From NCBI GenBank assembly GCA_023415655.1, contig JAEZKD010000207.1:1-64000 (forward strand): a stretch of DNA of 64,000 nucleotides, in the 5' to 3' direction. Every line of letters begins with the position of its first letter. Positions within the stretch are counted from its first letter, which is position 1. Positions 26,265-35,791 of the stretch are shown piece after piece. The notes below the pieces were generated by a model. The model was not told the origin of the DNA, ran no database searches, and was given only the letters and a program-made list of their open reading frames with translations. Origin of the DNA: Bacillota bacterium. GTDB taxonomy: Bacteria; Bacillota; Clostridia; Lachnospirales; Lachnospiraceae. A program made the translations under genes and the position numbers.

Positions 26265-27626
26265 TCAAACCTTAAATGTTAATTCATCGTGCTTTGCATC
26301 GGTTTCAAACACATAATCATTGCCTGGAAGGATGGCATTAAGGAAAATACCAGCGAGTGCTGCAACTGCAAGACCAGATAATTCAATTGTTTGTTTTCCA
26401 AAGGTTAGAACAAGTCCACCAGCTTCTGTTCCATTAAAGCCTAAAGCACAACCTAAGATGACAGCAGCAATGATAAGGTTACGACTTTTTGTAAAATCAA
26501 TATGATTCTCTACTACATTACGTATACCAACAGATGAAATCATACCATATAAAATTAAGGAAACACCGCCGATGATAGCGAGTGGAATCGTATTGATGAG
26601 TGCTGAAAACTTAGGGAAGAAGGAAAGTAGAATAGCAAATAATGCAGCGATTTGCATTACCTTTGGATCGTAAACCTTGGTTAATACTAATACACCAGTA
26701 TTCTCACCATAAGTTGTATTAGCTGGTCCACCAAATGCAGCAGATAAACTTGTTGCTAGACCGTCACCCATTAAGGTACGATGTAAACCAGGATTTTTTA
26801 AATTATTAACACCTGTTGTAGCACTAATTGCTGAGATATCTCCTATGTGCTCCATCATTGTTGCAAGAGCGATTGGAACAATTGAGATAATGGAGCTGAT
26901 ACTAAACTTCATAAAAGCTGAACTCTTTAGTGGAAATCCAATGGCACTAGCTTCTTTTACAGAGGAGAAGTCAACAAGATTAAAGCATAAGGCTACTATG
27001 TATGAAACAATGATACCAAGCATAATTGGTACGATTTTTACCATGCCTTTTCCAAAGATATTACAGATAATAATCACGGATATTGCAATCAATGCTAAAA
27101 ACCAGTTGGTATTACAATTAGCAATTGCAGTTGGGGCTAGAATTAAGCCGATGGAAATAATGATTGGACCGGTAACAACTGGTGGGAAAAATTTCATAAC
27201 TTTATTAACACCAAACCATTTGATAAAACCAGCTAGAATAAGATAGACAAGACCTGCTACAAAGACACCACCACAAGCATATGGAAGCATTTCAAGATTG
27301 GCTGCTTTTGTACTTTCAATGGCAACACCATTGGCATCGTACTCATAAACAAAATCTGCGACAGCTTTATAGCCACCTAAGAAGGCAAAGGAAGAACCTA
27401 AGAAGGCAGGGACCTTACCTTTGGTGATAATATGAAATAATAAAGTTCCAATACCAGTCATCAATAGAGTAGTAGAAATATTAAGACCTGTTAAGATTGG
27501 GACTAAGACGGTTGCTCCAAACATAGCAAAGGTATGTTGTAGTCCTAATAACAATACTTTTGGTAAACCGAGTTTCTTGACATCGAAGATGCCTTCTTCG
27601 CCAATGGCGATTTTTTTCTTACTCAT
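26265..27626 (-). CDS. uraA: Uracil/xanthine permease (NCS2 family), UraA-like
   Basis: A 453-residue integral membrane protein of the NCS2 nucleobase transporter family. The N-terminal block LLLGLQHTFAMFGATVLVPILTGL followed by KGKVPAFLGSSFAFLGGY closely follows E. coli UraA, and GENTGVLVLTKVYDP carries the conserved glutamate of the substrate site. Uracil is the most likely substrate, with xanthine or other bases possible. The start is placed at ATGAGTAAG because GGAGG lies eight bases upstream; an earlier in-frame ATG overlaps that Shine-Dalgarno sequence. The gene is alone behind a ~185-nt structured leader, so its expression is probably controlled by attenuation. Confidence 0.88.
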   Translation of the reverse strand: MSKKKIAIGEEGIFDVKKLGLPKVLLLGLQHTFAMFGATVLVPILTGLNISTTLLMTGIGTLLFHIITKGKVPAFLGSSFAFLGGYKAVADFVYEYDANGVAIESTKAANLEMLPYACGGVFVAGLVYLILAGFIKWFGVNKVMKFFPPVVTGPIIISIGLILAPTAIANCNTNWFLALIAISVIIICNIFGKGMVKIVPIMLGIIVSYIVALCFNLVDFSSVKEASAIGFPLKSSAFMKFSISSIISIVPIALATMMEHIGDISAISATTGVNNLKNPGLHRTLMGDGLATSLSAAFGGPANTTYGENTGVLVLTKVYDPKVMQIAALFAILLSFFPKFSALINTIPLAIIGGVSLILYGMISSVGIRNVVENHIDFTKSRNLIIAAVILGCALGFNGTEAGGLVLTFGKQTIELSGLAVAALAGIFLNAILPGNDYVFETDAKHDELTFKV

Positions 27627-27639
27627 TTGTTGATCCTCC

Positions 27640-27812
27640 ATTATTTATAATTGAATCAAGTGATTTTGGCACTTGACTGGGTTTTGGAGCTCCTCTAGGA
27701 TGGCATAAAAATAAGTCTCATCATTATAAAAATGATAGACTTCGGTTGTTTAGGCTATGCTCATCATAAGGCTTCTCCTATAATTATAAAGTAGTTTCTA
27801 TTTGTATACCAT
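27640..27812 (-). promoter_or_regulatory. Structured leader of the uraA-type gene with an internal terminator
   Basis: The leader RNA (minus strand) contains a hairpin AAGTCTATCATT/AATGATGAGACTT (27742-27713) followed by ATTTTTATG, which is a good intrinsic terminator upstream of the gene. Upstream of it, GAAGCCTTATGATGAGCATAGCC repeats part of the terminator's 3' arm (ATGATGAG) and could compete for the 5' arm. Downstream lie GGAGCTCC and CAAGTG/CACTTG hairpins. The layout fits transcription attenuation. I could not match it to the purine riboswitch or securely to a PyrR site. Confidence 0.55.
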
Positions 27813-27817
27813 TTGAT

Positions 27818-27846
27818 ATATTATAACATCTAGTATAGATTGTCAA
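27818..27846 (-). promoter_or_regulatory. Promoter of the uraA-type gene
   Basis: On the minus strand TTGACA (27846-27841), 17 bp, TAATAT (27823-27818). A TATAAT overlaps at 15-bp spacing. Confidence 0.7.
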
Positions 27847-27985
27847 CATAAAAATACCAAAAGTACTAAAAAATGTGAGGGAAGATTGCATGTAGTATTT
27901 TATGTTTTTTTCAAATTAAGGAATGTAAGATAATACAAAGAGCGAAACATTTTCGTTTGATAAAATAAGGGGAAAATAAGAAGTA

Positions 27986-27998
27986 ACGAAAATTTCGT
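27986..27998. promoter_or_regulatory. Palindrome ACGAAAATTTCGT upstream of the cellobiose phosphorylase promoter
   Basis: A perfect 13-bp palindrome about 57 bp upstream of the -35 box, with related ATTTTCGTTTG and ATTCGTTTAT words nearby. It could be an operator for a sugar-responsive regulator. There is no direct evidence. Confidence 0.3.
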
Positions 27999-28054
27999 AT
28001 AAAATTCGTTTATTTTTCACAAGGAAAAAAGACCTTTTTTGGTGATAAGTTCGA

Positions 28055-28083
28055 TTGTGAAATGTATGTGTCTGGTATATAAT
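28055..28083 (+). promoter_or_regulatory. Promoter of the cellobiose phosphorylase gene
   Basis: TTGTGA (28055-28060), 17-bp spacer, TATAAT (28078-28083), 70 bp before the start codon. Confidence 0.7.
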
Positions 28084-28152
28084 AGAAATATAAGTTACTT
28101 TACTAAAACGTTTTTCTTTAGTTGTACATTTAGGATAGAAAGGAAGAATATC

Positions 28153-30648
28153 ATGAAATTTGGCTATTTTGATGACCATAATAAGGAATATGTCATTACA
28201 ACACCAGAAACACCATACCCTTGGATTAACTATCTAGGTTCCCAGGCATTCTTTTCATTAATCTCCAATACCGCAGGAGGATATAGCTTTTATAAGGATG
28301 CAAAATTAAGAAGAATCACAAGATTTCGTTATAACAATGTTCCACTTGATCTAGGTGGCGGACGTTATTACTATCTATACGACAATGGAGATTTTTGGTC
28401 ACCAGGATGGGCTCCGGCGAAGAAAGAATTAGAAGCTTATGAATGCCGTCATGGTATGGGATATACAACGATTACTGGTAAGAGAAATGGAATCGAAACC
28501 AAGGTCGTGTTCTTTGTACCTAATAATTATAATGGTGAAGTACATAAAGTTACGATTACAAATACTACTGATGCGAAAAAGAGTGTAAAACTATTTTCGT
28601 TTATTGAATGGTGCTTATGGAATGCACAGGATGACTCCTCTAATTTCCAGAGAAACTTCTCCACTGGTGAAGTCGAAATTAAGGGTTCAGTTATTTACCA
28701 TAAGACAGAATACAAAGAGCGTCGTAATCATTATGCATTCTTCTCTGTCAATGCTCCGATTGCTGGTTTTGATTCTGATCGAGAAAGCTTTATTGGTACC
28801 TACAATGGGTTTGAAAATCCTAAAGCTGTTATGAATGGTGAATCCACAAATTCCGTTGCAGATGGTTGGTCTCCAATCGCCTCTCATTGTATTGATGTAG
28901 ACCTAGAACCAGGTGAAAGTAAGGACCTTGTCTTTGTTTTAGGTTACGTTGAGAATGAGCAGGACAAGAAGTGGGAATGGCAAACCGGTACTCCGAATGC
29001 AGATGGGTTATTACAATCAACCTGGGCACCAAACAATCAAAACATCATGAATAAATTAAAGGCAGAAGAGATGATTGCACAATTTGCGACATCAGAGGCT
29101 GTTGATCGTGCACTTGCTGATTTAAAGGATTCTTGGGAACGCTTACTTTCTAAGTATACATTGTTCCATGAAGATGATAAATTAAATCGAATGGTTAATA
29201 TTTGGAACCAGTATCAGTGTATGGTTACCTTTAATCTTTCAAGATCTGCTTCCTACTTTGAATCCGGTATTGGCCGTGGTATGGGCTTCCGTGACTCAAA
29301 CCAAGATTTACTTGGTTTCGTACACCAAATACCAGATCGTGCGAGAGAGCGTATTATTGATCTTGCTTCTACACAATTACCAGATGGCGGCGCATATCAT
29401 CAATATCAGCCATTGACGAAAAAAGGAAATGACGAAATTGGTGGAAACTTTAATGATGATCCACTTTGGTTAATTCTTGCTGTTACTTCTTATATTAAAG
29501 AGACAGGTGATTATTCGATCCTTGATGTGAATACACCATATGATAATAAATTAGAACTTGCGAAACCATTATCAGATCATTTAAAGAGAGCCTTTGATCA
29601 TGTGATTGAGAATCTTGGACCACATGGACTTCCACTCATTGGTCGTGCTGACTGGAATGATTGCTTGAACTTAAACTGTTTCTCTACAGAGCCAGGAGAG
29701 TCCTTCCAGACTGCTACAAGCAAGGATGGTAAAGTTGCAGAGTCAGTTATGATTGCAGGTATGTTTGCTTATATTGGTGAAGAATATGCAATTTTAATGA
29801 ATAAGGTCGGTAATCAGGAGGAATCTAAGAGAGCCTATACTGAAGTTGAGAAGATGCGTGAAGTTATTATGCGTGAAGGCTACGATGGAGCTTGGTTTGT
29901 TCGTGCTTATGATGACTTTGGTAGAAAAATTGGCTCGAATGAGTGTGAAGAAGGTAAGATCTTTATCGAACCTCAGGGCTTCTGCGTTATGGGCAAATGT
30001 GGTCTTGAGGATGGAAAGGCAATCAAAGCTTTAGACTCGGTAGAGGAAAGACTTGGGACTAAGTATGGACTTGTACTGAATAATCCTGCATTTACGAAGT
30101 ATTATATCGAATATGGTGAGATTTCAACCTACCCAGCTGGTTATAAAGAAAATGCCGGTATCTTCTGTCATAACAATGCATGGATTATGTGTGCAGAGGC
30201 AGTAGTTGGTCGTGGAGATAAGGCATTTGATTACTATACAAGAATTGCTCCTGCTTATACTGAAGAATATTCAGAAATTCATCGTCTTGAGCCATATGTA
30301 TATGCTCAGATGGTAGCAGGTAAGGATGCGAGACGTTTTGGAGAGGCTAAGAATTCCTGGTTGACCGGAACTGCATCCTGGAACTTTGTGGCAATTTCTC
30401 AGTATATCCTTGGTATTAAACCTGAGTATGATGGATTGATGATTGATCCAGCAATCCCAGAAGCTTGGGAGGGGTATCGTGTTGTACGTGAATTCAGAGG
30501 AGATATTCTTGATATTACAATCAAGAATCCAAATCACGTTTCGAAAGGTGTTGCAACTTTGATCGTAGATGGAAAAGAAATAAAAGGCAATATTATCCCT
30601 GTTTTTGGAGATGGGAAACGCCACATGATTGATGTTATTATGGGATAG
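28153..30648 (+). CDS. Cellobiose phosphorylase (glycoside hydrolase family 94)
   Basis: Phosphorolyses cellobiose to glucose 1-phosphate and glucose in the cytosol, conserving bond energy. The frame is open from 28039, but the ATG at 28153 ([20 protein letters not shown]) follows GGAAG and gives 831 residues, the normal GH94 size. The sequence tracks the Cellvibrio/Cellulomonas gilvus enzyme closely throughout: [28 protein letters not shown] block, and [12 protein letters not shown] (497-508) carrying the general acid Asp. Together with HNNAWIM and the C-terminal GTASWNF, this favours cellobiose over cellodextrin or chitobiose. No transporter is adjacent; the ABC importer downstream is of peptide type. 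A terminator follows. Confidence 0.95.
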   Translation: MKFGYFDDHNKEYVITTPETPYPWINYLGSQAFFSLISNTAGGYSFYKDAKLRRITRFRYNNVPLDLGGGRYYYLYDNGDFWSPGWAPAKKELEAYECRHGMGYTTITGKRNGIETKVVFFVPNNYNGEVHKVTITNTTDAKKSVKLFSFIEWCLWNAQDDSSNFQRNFSTGEVEIKGSVIYHKTEYKERRNHYAFFSVNAPIAGFDSDRESFIGTYNGFENPKAVMNGESTNSVADGWSPIASHCIDVDLEPGESKDLVFVLGYVENEQDKKWEWQTGTPNADGLLQSTWAPNNQNIMNKLKAEEMIAQFATSEAVDRALADLKDSWERLLSKYTLFHEDDKLNRMVNIWNQYQCMVTFNLSRSASYFESGIGRGMGFRDSNQDLLGFVHQIPDRARERIIDLASTQLPDGGAYHQYQPLTKKGNDEIGGNFNDDPLWLILAVTSYIKETGDYSILDVNTPYDNKLELAKPLSDHLKRAFDHVIENLGPHGLPLIGRADWNDCLNLNCFSTEPGESFQTATSKDGKVAESVMIAGMFAYIGEEYAILMNKVGNQEESKRAYTEVEKMREVIMREGYDGAWFVRAYDDFGRKIGSNECEEGKIFIEPQGFCVMGKCGLEDGKAIKALDSVEERLGTKYGLVLNNPAFTKYYIEYGEISTYPAGYKENAGIFCHNNAWIMCAEAVVGRGDKAFDYYTRIAPAYTEEYSEIHRLEPYVYAQMVAGKDARRFGEAKNSWLTGTASWNFVAISQYILGIKPEYDGLMIDPAIPEAWEGYRVVREFRGDILDITIKNPNHVSKGVATLIVDGKEIKGNIIPVFGDGKRHMIDVIMG

Positions 30649-30665
30649 CTTGATTCTCCTTCATA

Positions 30666-30702
30666 AAGACCGCACGAAGTTTGTGCGGTCTTCCTTTTTT
30701 AT
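30666..30702 (+). terminator. Terminator after the cellobiose phosphorylase gene
   Basis: AAGACCGCAC (30666-30675) pairs with GTGCGGTCTT (30683-30692), followed by CCTTTTTT. Confidence 0.9.
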
Positions 30703-30724
30703 AAAAACGATATTACTTCCTCTT

Positions 30725-30771
30725 TTAAGTAGCTATTTTCGCTTAAGTAGTTATTTTCGATTAAGTAGTTA
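30725..30771. repeat. 18-bp tandem repeat, about 2.5 copies
   Basis: TTAAGTAGYTATTTTCGM occurs at 30725, 30743 and, truncated, at 30761, between two convergent terminators. It is non-coding. Confidence 0.75.
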
Positions 30772-30791
30772 GAGGTTATGCGAAAAGAAAA

Positions 30792-30838
30792 ATGACCACT
30801 CATAAGTTAAATTCTCTAAAACCTATGAGCAGTCATTA
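30792..30838 (-). terminator. Terminator of the aspartate aminotransferase gene
   Basis: On the minus strand AATGACTGCTCATAGG pairs with CTTATGAGTGGTCATT, followed by TTTCTTTT. Confidence 0.78.
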
Positions 30839-30904
30839 TGTTGTTTGTAATATTACTATTATAAGTATTCTATTATTAATACTATAATTATAAGAATGGT
30901 ACAA

Positions 30905-32191
30905 TTATTTTGATTCTAATATTTTATCAATACTTACAAGCTTTACACAAAGAACAAATAAGTCAGTTGCTTGCGCTAATTCTTCCGTGGTTGGGAAGGA
31001 TGGAGCAATACGAATATTGCTATCGTGAGGATCATTTCCATATGGGTAAGTAGCACCGGCACCAGTCATAATCACTCCAGCCTCTTTTGCCATTGCAACA
31101 ATCTGTTTTGCACAACCATCCATAGAGTCAAAGGAGATGAAATAGCCACCCAGTGGCTTGATCCAAGACGCGATTCCAAGTCCACCTAATTCTCTCTCTA
31201 AGGTATCGATAACAGCTTCAAATTTTGGTCTCATAATATCGGCATGTTTCATCATATGAGTATGAACACCCTCTAAATCCTGAAAGAAACGCACATGACG
31301 AAGCTGATTTACTTTATCGTGACCAATGGTTTGTAGGGTAAGCTGAGATTTGATGTCCTTCAAATTGTTTAGGGAAGTTGCAATTGCAGCTACACCAGAA
31401 CCTGGGAAGCTGATTTTGGAAGTGGAAGTGAATTTAAATACGATATCTTCGTTGCCAGCTTTCTTACACTCGGCAAGTATTTCAAGACAGAAATCCTGTT
31501 GATCTGCATATAAATGATGAACACTGTAAGCATTATCCCAGTAGATACGAAAATCGCTAGCAGCAGGCTTTAAGTTTGCAAAACGTACAACGGTTTCATC
31601 AGAATAAGTAATTCCTTGTGGGTTAGAGTATTTTGGGACACACCAGATACCTTTCACGGTCTCATCATGATTGATATATTGCTCTACAAGATCCATATCT
31701 GGACCAGTTGGAGTCATAGGGATAGGAATCATTTTGATACCAAAGTGTTCCGTAATTGCAAAATGACGATCATAACCAGGAACAGGACATAAGAATTTGA
31801 CTTGATCGAGCTTACACCATGGAGTACTTCCCATAATGCCATGCGTCATAGAACGTGAAATCATATCATACATAACATTTAAGCTGGAATTACCATAAAT
31901 AATGATATTTTCAGCAGGGACCTCACTGATTGCGGCAAGAAGTTCTTTTGCTTCTTTGATCCCGTCTAAACAACCATAATTACGACAGTCAATTCCTTCA
32001 TCACACATAAGTTCAGTCTGACTGTTTAGTACGTCCATCATCCCCATGGATAAATCGAGTTGTTCCTTGGAAGGTTTCCCTCTTGACATATCTAATTTTA
32101 AGCCTTTTCCCTGAAATTCCTTATATTTCTGTTGTAATTGAGTTCTTAACTGCTCTAATTCAGCTCTACTCATAGATTGATAAGTTTTCAT
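30905..32191 (-). CDS. Aspartate aminotransferase, class Ic PLP enzyme
   Basis: A 428-residue fold-type I PLP enzyme. The PLP-binding Lys259 lies in FTSTSKISFPG, Asp219 and Tyr222 in YWDNAY, and substrate-binding Arg in the C-terminal SNIRIAP segment. The overall sequence (MSRGKPSKEQLDLSMGMM, CLDGIKEAKELLA, PVPGYDRHF) matches the class Ic aspartate aminotransferases first described in corynebacteria, rather than classic AspC. It would exchange aspartate and glutamate amino groups. AAAGGACG precedes the ATG. The gene is divergent from the ABC importer operon. Confidence 0.87.
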   Translation of the reverse strand: MKTYQSMSRAELEQLRTQLQQKYKEFQGKGLKLDMSRGKPSKEQLDLSMGMMDVLNSQTELMCDEGIDCRNYGCLDGIKEAKELLAAISEVPAENIIIYGNSSLNVMYDMISRSMTHGIMGSTPWCKLDQVKFLCPVPGYDRHFAITEHFGIKMIPIPMTPTGPDMDLVEQYINHDETVKGIWCVPKYSNPQGITYSDETVVRFANLKPAASDFRIYWDNAYSVHHLYADQQDFCLEILAECKKAGNEDIVFKFTSTSKISFPGSGVAAIATSLNNLKDIKSQLTLQTIGHDKVNQLRHVRFFQDLEGVHTHMMKHADIMRPKFEAVIDTLERELGGLGIASWIKPLGGYFISFDSMDGCAKQIVAMAKEAGVIMTGAGATYPYGNDPHDSNIRIAPSFPTTEELAQATDLFVLCVKLVSIDKILESK

Positions 32192-32278
32192 ATCTACTAC
32201 GTCCTTTCCATTTTAATTCCATAAACAAATCAAATTTATCATAAGTTTGGATATATGTCTACACTTTCAAGAATTTTC

Positions 32279-32307
32279 TTGATAAATTTTACCTAATGTA
32301 TTATGAT
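32279..32307 (+). promoter_or_regulatory. Promoter of the ABC importer operon
   Basis: TTGATA (32279-32284), 17-bp spacer, TATGAT (32302-32307), 72 bp upstream of the lipoprotein start. Confidence 0.65.
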
Positions 32308-32378
32308 TAAAAGCGCTAAGAATAACCTTAGCAAGAAAATTGAATAATAATGAGAGAAAATCATTTAGGAGGTTCATC

Positions 32379-33992
32379 ATGAAAAGATCAAGATGGATTC
32401 TTTTCTTCCTTCTTGCAATTACTTCGATTGCACTCTACGGATGTAGTGGCGATACGAAAAAAGAAGAAGCAGGGAAAGAAAATGACACAACGAATGAAGA
32501 CGGCACAATGATCCAAGATGATTCAACAGCAGAGAATCAAAAGATTCCTGTGAATGGTGGTTCTGTTATTGTTGGTATTCAAAATGATTTGGATAGTCTT
32601 GACCCACATAAAGCAAAAGCGGCAGGAACTGAAGAAGTATTATTTAATTTATTTGAAGGTTTAGTAAAACCTGATAAGGATGGTAATTTAGTTCCTGCAA
32701 TAGCGAGTGATGTAATTATCTCAGACGATGGAAAAACACTTTCCTTTCCTTTAAGAGAAGGGGTGAAATTCCACAATGGGGCTCTTGTTACGGCAGAGGA
32801 CGTTATATATTCGATTAAACGTTGCGCCGGTTTACTTGAGAACTCGGATCCTGAGGTTCAAGTGGAAAAGGCGCTTTCTTTTATTACGTCGGTTACAGAG
32901 TACACGACAGAAGATGGGAAGCCTGGTGTCCAGATTCAATTGAGTGAAGCCAATTCTGACATTGTTGGATATCTGACTTGTGCAATTATACCAAAAGATT
33001 ATGATAAGATGGATACAGATCCAATTGGTACTGGTCCATTTCGATTTCTTTCTTATACACCATTATCCAGTTTAGTAGTACAAAAAAACCACGATTATTA
33101 TATCGAGGGAGTTCCATACCTGGATCAAGTGACCTTTAAGATTTCTGCTAATACCGAATCTGCAATTATGGAGCTTATGGCAGGACAGATTGATATCTAT
33201 CCATATCTAACTGCAGAACAGGCGAATCAGTTGGCTGATACGTATCATATCAAAAAAGGTGCTATGAATCTCGTACAGGGATTGTTCTTAAACAATGCGG
33301 TAGCACCATTTGATAATAAGCTAGTACGTCAAGCTTTATATTATGCAACAGACCGTCAATTGATTTTAGATATGGTTGCTGAAGGAAATGGTACGATTGT
33401 TGGTTCCCCAATTTTTCCGCAGTTTACCAAGTATTATGACGCAGAATTAGCGAATCGATATGCCTATAATGTAGAAAAAGCAAAGGAATTACTTGCGCAA
33501 GCGGGATATCCAGATGGATTTACCTTTACGATTACAGTTCCGTCGAATTATCAGTTTCATGTAGATACAGCACAGGTTATTGTAGAATTGTTAAAGCAGG
33601 TTGGTGTTACAGCTAAGATTCAATTAGTAGAATGGGCAAGTTGGGTATCAGATGTGTATAACAATCGTAACTTTGAAGCGACCATTATTGGTATTGAAGC
33701 GAATATGACACCAAGTAATGTAATGTTTCGATACGTTTCTACGGATGCAAAGAACTTTATTAATTACTCCAATCAAAAGTATGATGAAATCTATGCAAAG
33801 GCAATCGTAGAAACGGATGATACTAAGAAAATAGCATATTATAAAGAACTACAAGAAATTTTGTCAGAGGATGCTGCGTCGATCTATATTCAAGATGCAG
33901 CCAATATAGTAGCAATTAATAAAAAATTATCAGGATATCATTTCTATCCAGTGTATGTACAGGATATGTCTACGGTTCATTATACCGAATAA
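32379..33992 (+). CDS. ABC importer substrate-binding lipoprotein (DppA/OppA family 5)
   Basis: A 537-residue extracellular binding protein. The start at 32379 follows TAGGAGG and begins a lipoprotein signal, with ALYGC ending in the lipidated Cys22. A Glu/Asp/Asn-rich linker precedes the family-5 fold, which contains GGSVIVGIQNDLDSLDPHKA, the DPIGTGPFRF motif and the usual paired C-terminal lobes. Family 5 proteins bind di- and oligopeptides, nickel or oligosaccharides. Sequence alone does not settle the ligand, and a disaccharide role near the cellobiose phosphorylase gene cannot be excluded. It heads an operon with two permeases and a fused ATPase. Confidence 0.9.
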   Translation: MKRSRWILFFLLAITSIALYGCSGDTKKEEAGKENDTTNEDGTMIQDDSTAENQKIPVNGGSVIVGIQNDLDSLDPHKAKAAGTEEVLFNLFEGLVKPDKDGNLVPAIASDVIISDDGKTLSFPLREGVKFHNGALVTAEDVIYSIKRCAGLLENSDPEVQVEKALSFITSVTEYTTEDGKPGVQIQLSEANSDIVGYLTCAIIPKDYDKMDTDPIGTGPFRFLSYTPLSSLVVQKNHDYYIEGVPYLDQVTFKISANTESAIMELMAGQIDIYPYLTAEQANQLADTYHIKKGAMNLVQGLFLNNAVAPFDNKLVRQALYYATDRQLILDMVAEGNGTIVGSPIFPQFTKYYDAELANRYAYNVEKAKELLAQAGYPDGFTFTITVPSNYQFHVDTAQVIVELLKQVGVTAKIQLVEWASWVSDVYNNRNFEATIIGIEANMTPSNVMFRYVSTDAKNFINYSNQKYDEIYAKAIVETDDTKKIAYYKELQEILSEDAASIYIQDAANIVAINKKLSGYHFYPVYVQDMSTVHYTE

Positions 33993-34037
33993 AGATATCT
34001 ACTGATTTAAGAATCAAAACGAAAGGAGGAGAATGTG

Positions 34038-34973
34038 ATGAGTTGGATGAAAAAAATATTATCTCTCATTATTACCTTATTTGTAATTTCACTTATTACA
34101 TTCTTTGCTTTTCGGGTCATTCCAGGCGACAGTGCAATTGCTAAGCTTGGAATGGAAGCAACCGAAGAGGAAGTGGAAGCATTAAGAGAGAAGATGGGGC
34201 TCAATGATACCCTATTGGTTCAATATACGAGATTTATAAGTGGTGCCATACAAGGCGATTTTGGAGAATCAACACAGTATAATGTTGCAGTGTCCTCTTT
34301 GATTGCAGACCGTTTGCCAGTTACTTTATGGTTGGCAGCGTTGTCCTTTTTACTCATTGTTGTAGTATCCATTCCAGTTGGATTGCTTGTAGCAAAAAAA
34401 CAGGATGGATGGTTGGATAAAATAATTACATTATTCACTCAGACCTTTATGGCAGTTCCAGCATTCTTTCTTGGCATTCTAATTACGTTATTGTTTGGAG
34501 TTATCCTAAAGTGGTTTGCTCCAGGTAGTTATGTGAGTCCAACAAAGAATTTTGGAGCTTTTTTCAGCTATATGATCTTCCCAGCACTAGCAGTTGCAAT
34601 TCCAAAGATTGCAATGATGGTAAAGACCGTAAAGACTTCGGTGTTACGAGAATTGCGCTTAGATTACGTGAGAACTGCTAAAAGTAAGGGGCAATCGAAA
34701 ACTACCATTTTGTATCGGCATGTATTAAAGAATGCATTGATACCAGTGATTACTTATCTTGGTTTGATTACGGCGGAGAGCTTAGCAGGTAGCATTATCG
34801 TAGAGCAGGTTTTTAATCTCCCTGGTATGGGCAGATTACTCGTAACTGCGATTTCCAATCGTGATTATCCAGTGGCTCAGGCAGCAGTATTATATATTGC
34901 AGCTATCGTTGTTATTGTGAATTTTACGGTGGATTTATTGTATCGAATTGTCGATCCAAGAGTTAGACCATAA
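34038..34973 (+). CDS. ABC importer permease, DppB type
   Basis: A 311-residue inner-membrane permease with six predicted helices, of the peptide/nickel DppB-OppB family. The N-terminal membrane segment SLIITLFVISLITFFAFRVIPGD and the coupling-helix region with LRELRLDYVRTAKSKG, then LPGMGRLLVTAISNRDYP, are diagnostic. A GTG directly before the ATG could be used, but AGGAGG spacing favours the ATG at 34038. It follows the binding protein by 45 bp. Confidence 0.92.
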   Translation: MSWMKKILSLIITLFVISLITFFAFRVIPGDSAIAKLGMEATEEEVEALREKMGLNDTLLVQYTRFISGAIQGDFGESTQYNVAVSSLIADRLPVTLWLAALSFLLIVVVSIPVGLLVAKKQDGWLDKIITLFTQTFMAVPAFFLGILITLLFGVILKWFAPGSYVSPTKNFGAFFSYMIFPALAVAIPKIAMMVKTVKTSVLRELRLDYVRTAKSKGQSKTTILYRHVLKNALIPVITYLGLITAESLAGSIIVEQVFNLPGMGRLLVTAISNRDYPVAQAAVLYIAAIVVIVNFTVDLLYRIVDPRVRP

Positions 34974-34993
34974 ATGCAGGAAGGAGCAAGAAA

Positions 34994-35791
34994 TTGAAAA
35001 GAAGATGGGATTGTAATAAAATCATTGGGCTTCTCCTCGTTTTTGTAGCCTTGCTGCTAGTAATTGTCGGGATTTTTTATACCCCATATGATCCCAATAA
35101 AATGAGTGTTGCCTTGAAAAACAAACCGCCAAGTCTAGCACATTGGTTTGGTACGGACTACATGGGAAGAGACATCTTAAGTCGTGTGATGGAGGGAGCT
35201 GGAACTACTTTTTTTGTTGGCATATTGACAGTTCTTATCGGTGCCTTCTTTGGAAGTTTGATTGGAGCAGTGACGGGCTACTTTGGTGGAATTGTGGATG
35301 AAGTTGTGATGAGAATCAATGATTGTATTGCTTCTTTTCCAAGTATTTTACTAGCCCTTGTTTTTGTCAGTGTGATTGGACCAGGCAAATACAATATCAT
35401 CTTAGCACTCGGAATTCTCTTCATACCAAGCTTTGCACGTGTGATGCGCAGTGAGTTTATTCGTCAAAAAGAAATGGATTATGTAAAAAATGCAAGATTA
35501 ATCGGAGCAAGTCATATTAGAATTATGTTCGTACATATTCTACCGAATACGAGAGCAATTCTATTATCCTCAGTTACGATTGGTTTTAATAATGCTGTAC
35601 TTGCAGAAGCAGGAATGAGCTACTTAAGCTTAGGGGTACAGCCTCCAGATGCAAGTTTAGGACGAATGCTGTCTGAGGCACAAGGATATTTGCTCAATGC
35701 ACCTTGGTTTGCAATTTTTCCTGGACTAATGATTGTTATTACAGTACTTGGGTTTAGTTTATTAAATGAAAGGAGCAATCATTATGAGTAG
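34994..35791 (+). CDS. ABC importer permease, DppC type (TTG start)
   Basis: A 265-residue permease partner of the DppB-type protein. It has the family's N-terminal helix, LAHWFGTDYMGRDILSRVMEGA, FIRQKEMDYVKNARLIGAS (coupling helix) and SYLSLGVQPPDASLGRML. The start is TTG at 34994, preceded by AAGGAGCAAGAAA. No ATG is in frame until residue 36, after the first membrane helix, so the TTG is required for a full protein. The last 8 bp overlap the start of the ATPase gene. Confidence 0.9.
   Translation: MKRRWDCNKIIGLLLVFVALLLVIVGIFYTPYDPNKMSVALKNKPPSLAHWFGTDYMGRDILSRVMEGAGTTFFVGILTVLIGAFFGSLIGAVTGYFGGIVDEVVMRINDCIASFPSILLALVFVSVIGPGKYNIILALGILFIPSFARVMRSEFIRQKEMDYVKNARLIGASHIRIMFVHILPNTRAILLSSVTIGFNNAVLAEAGMSYLSLGVQPPDASLGRMLSEAQGYLLNAPWFAIFPGLMIVITVLGFSLLNERSNHYE

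Noticed and set aside
27640..27812. Purine riboswitch before the uraA-type gene
   Set aside because: The conserved loop sequences of the purine aptamer are absent; only terminator-like and unrelated hairpins are visible.
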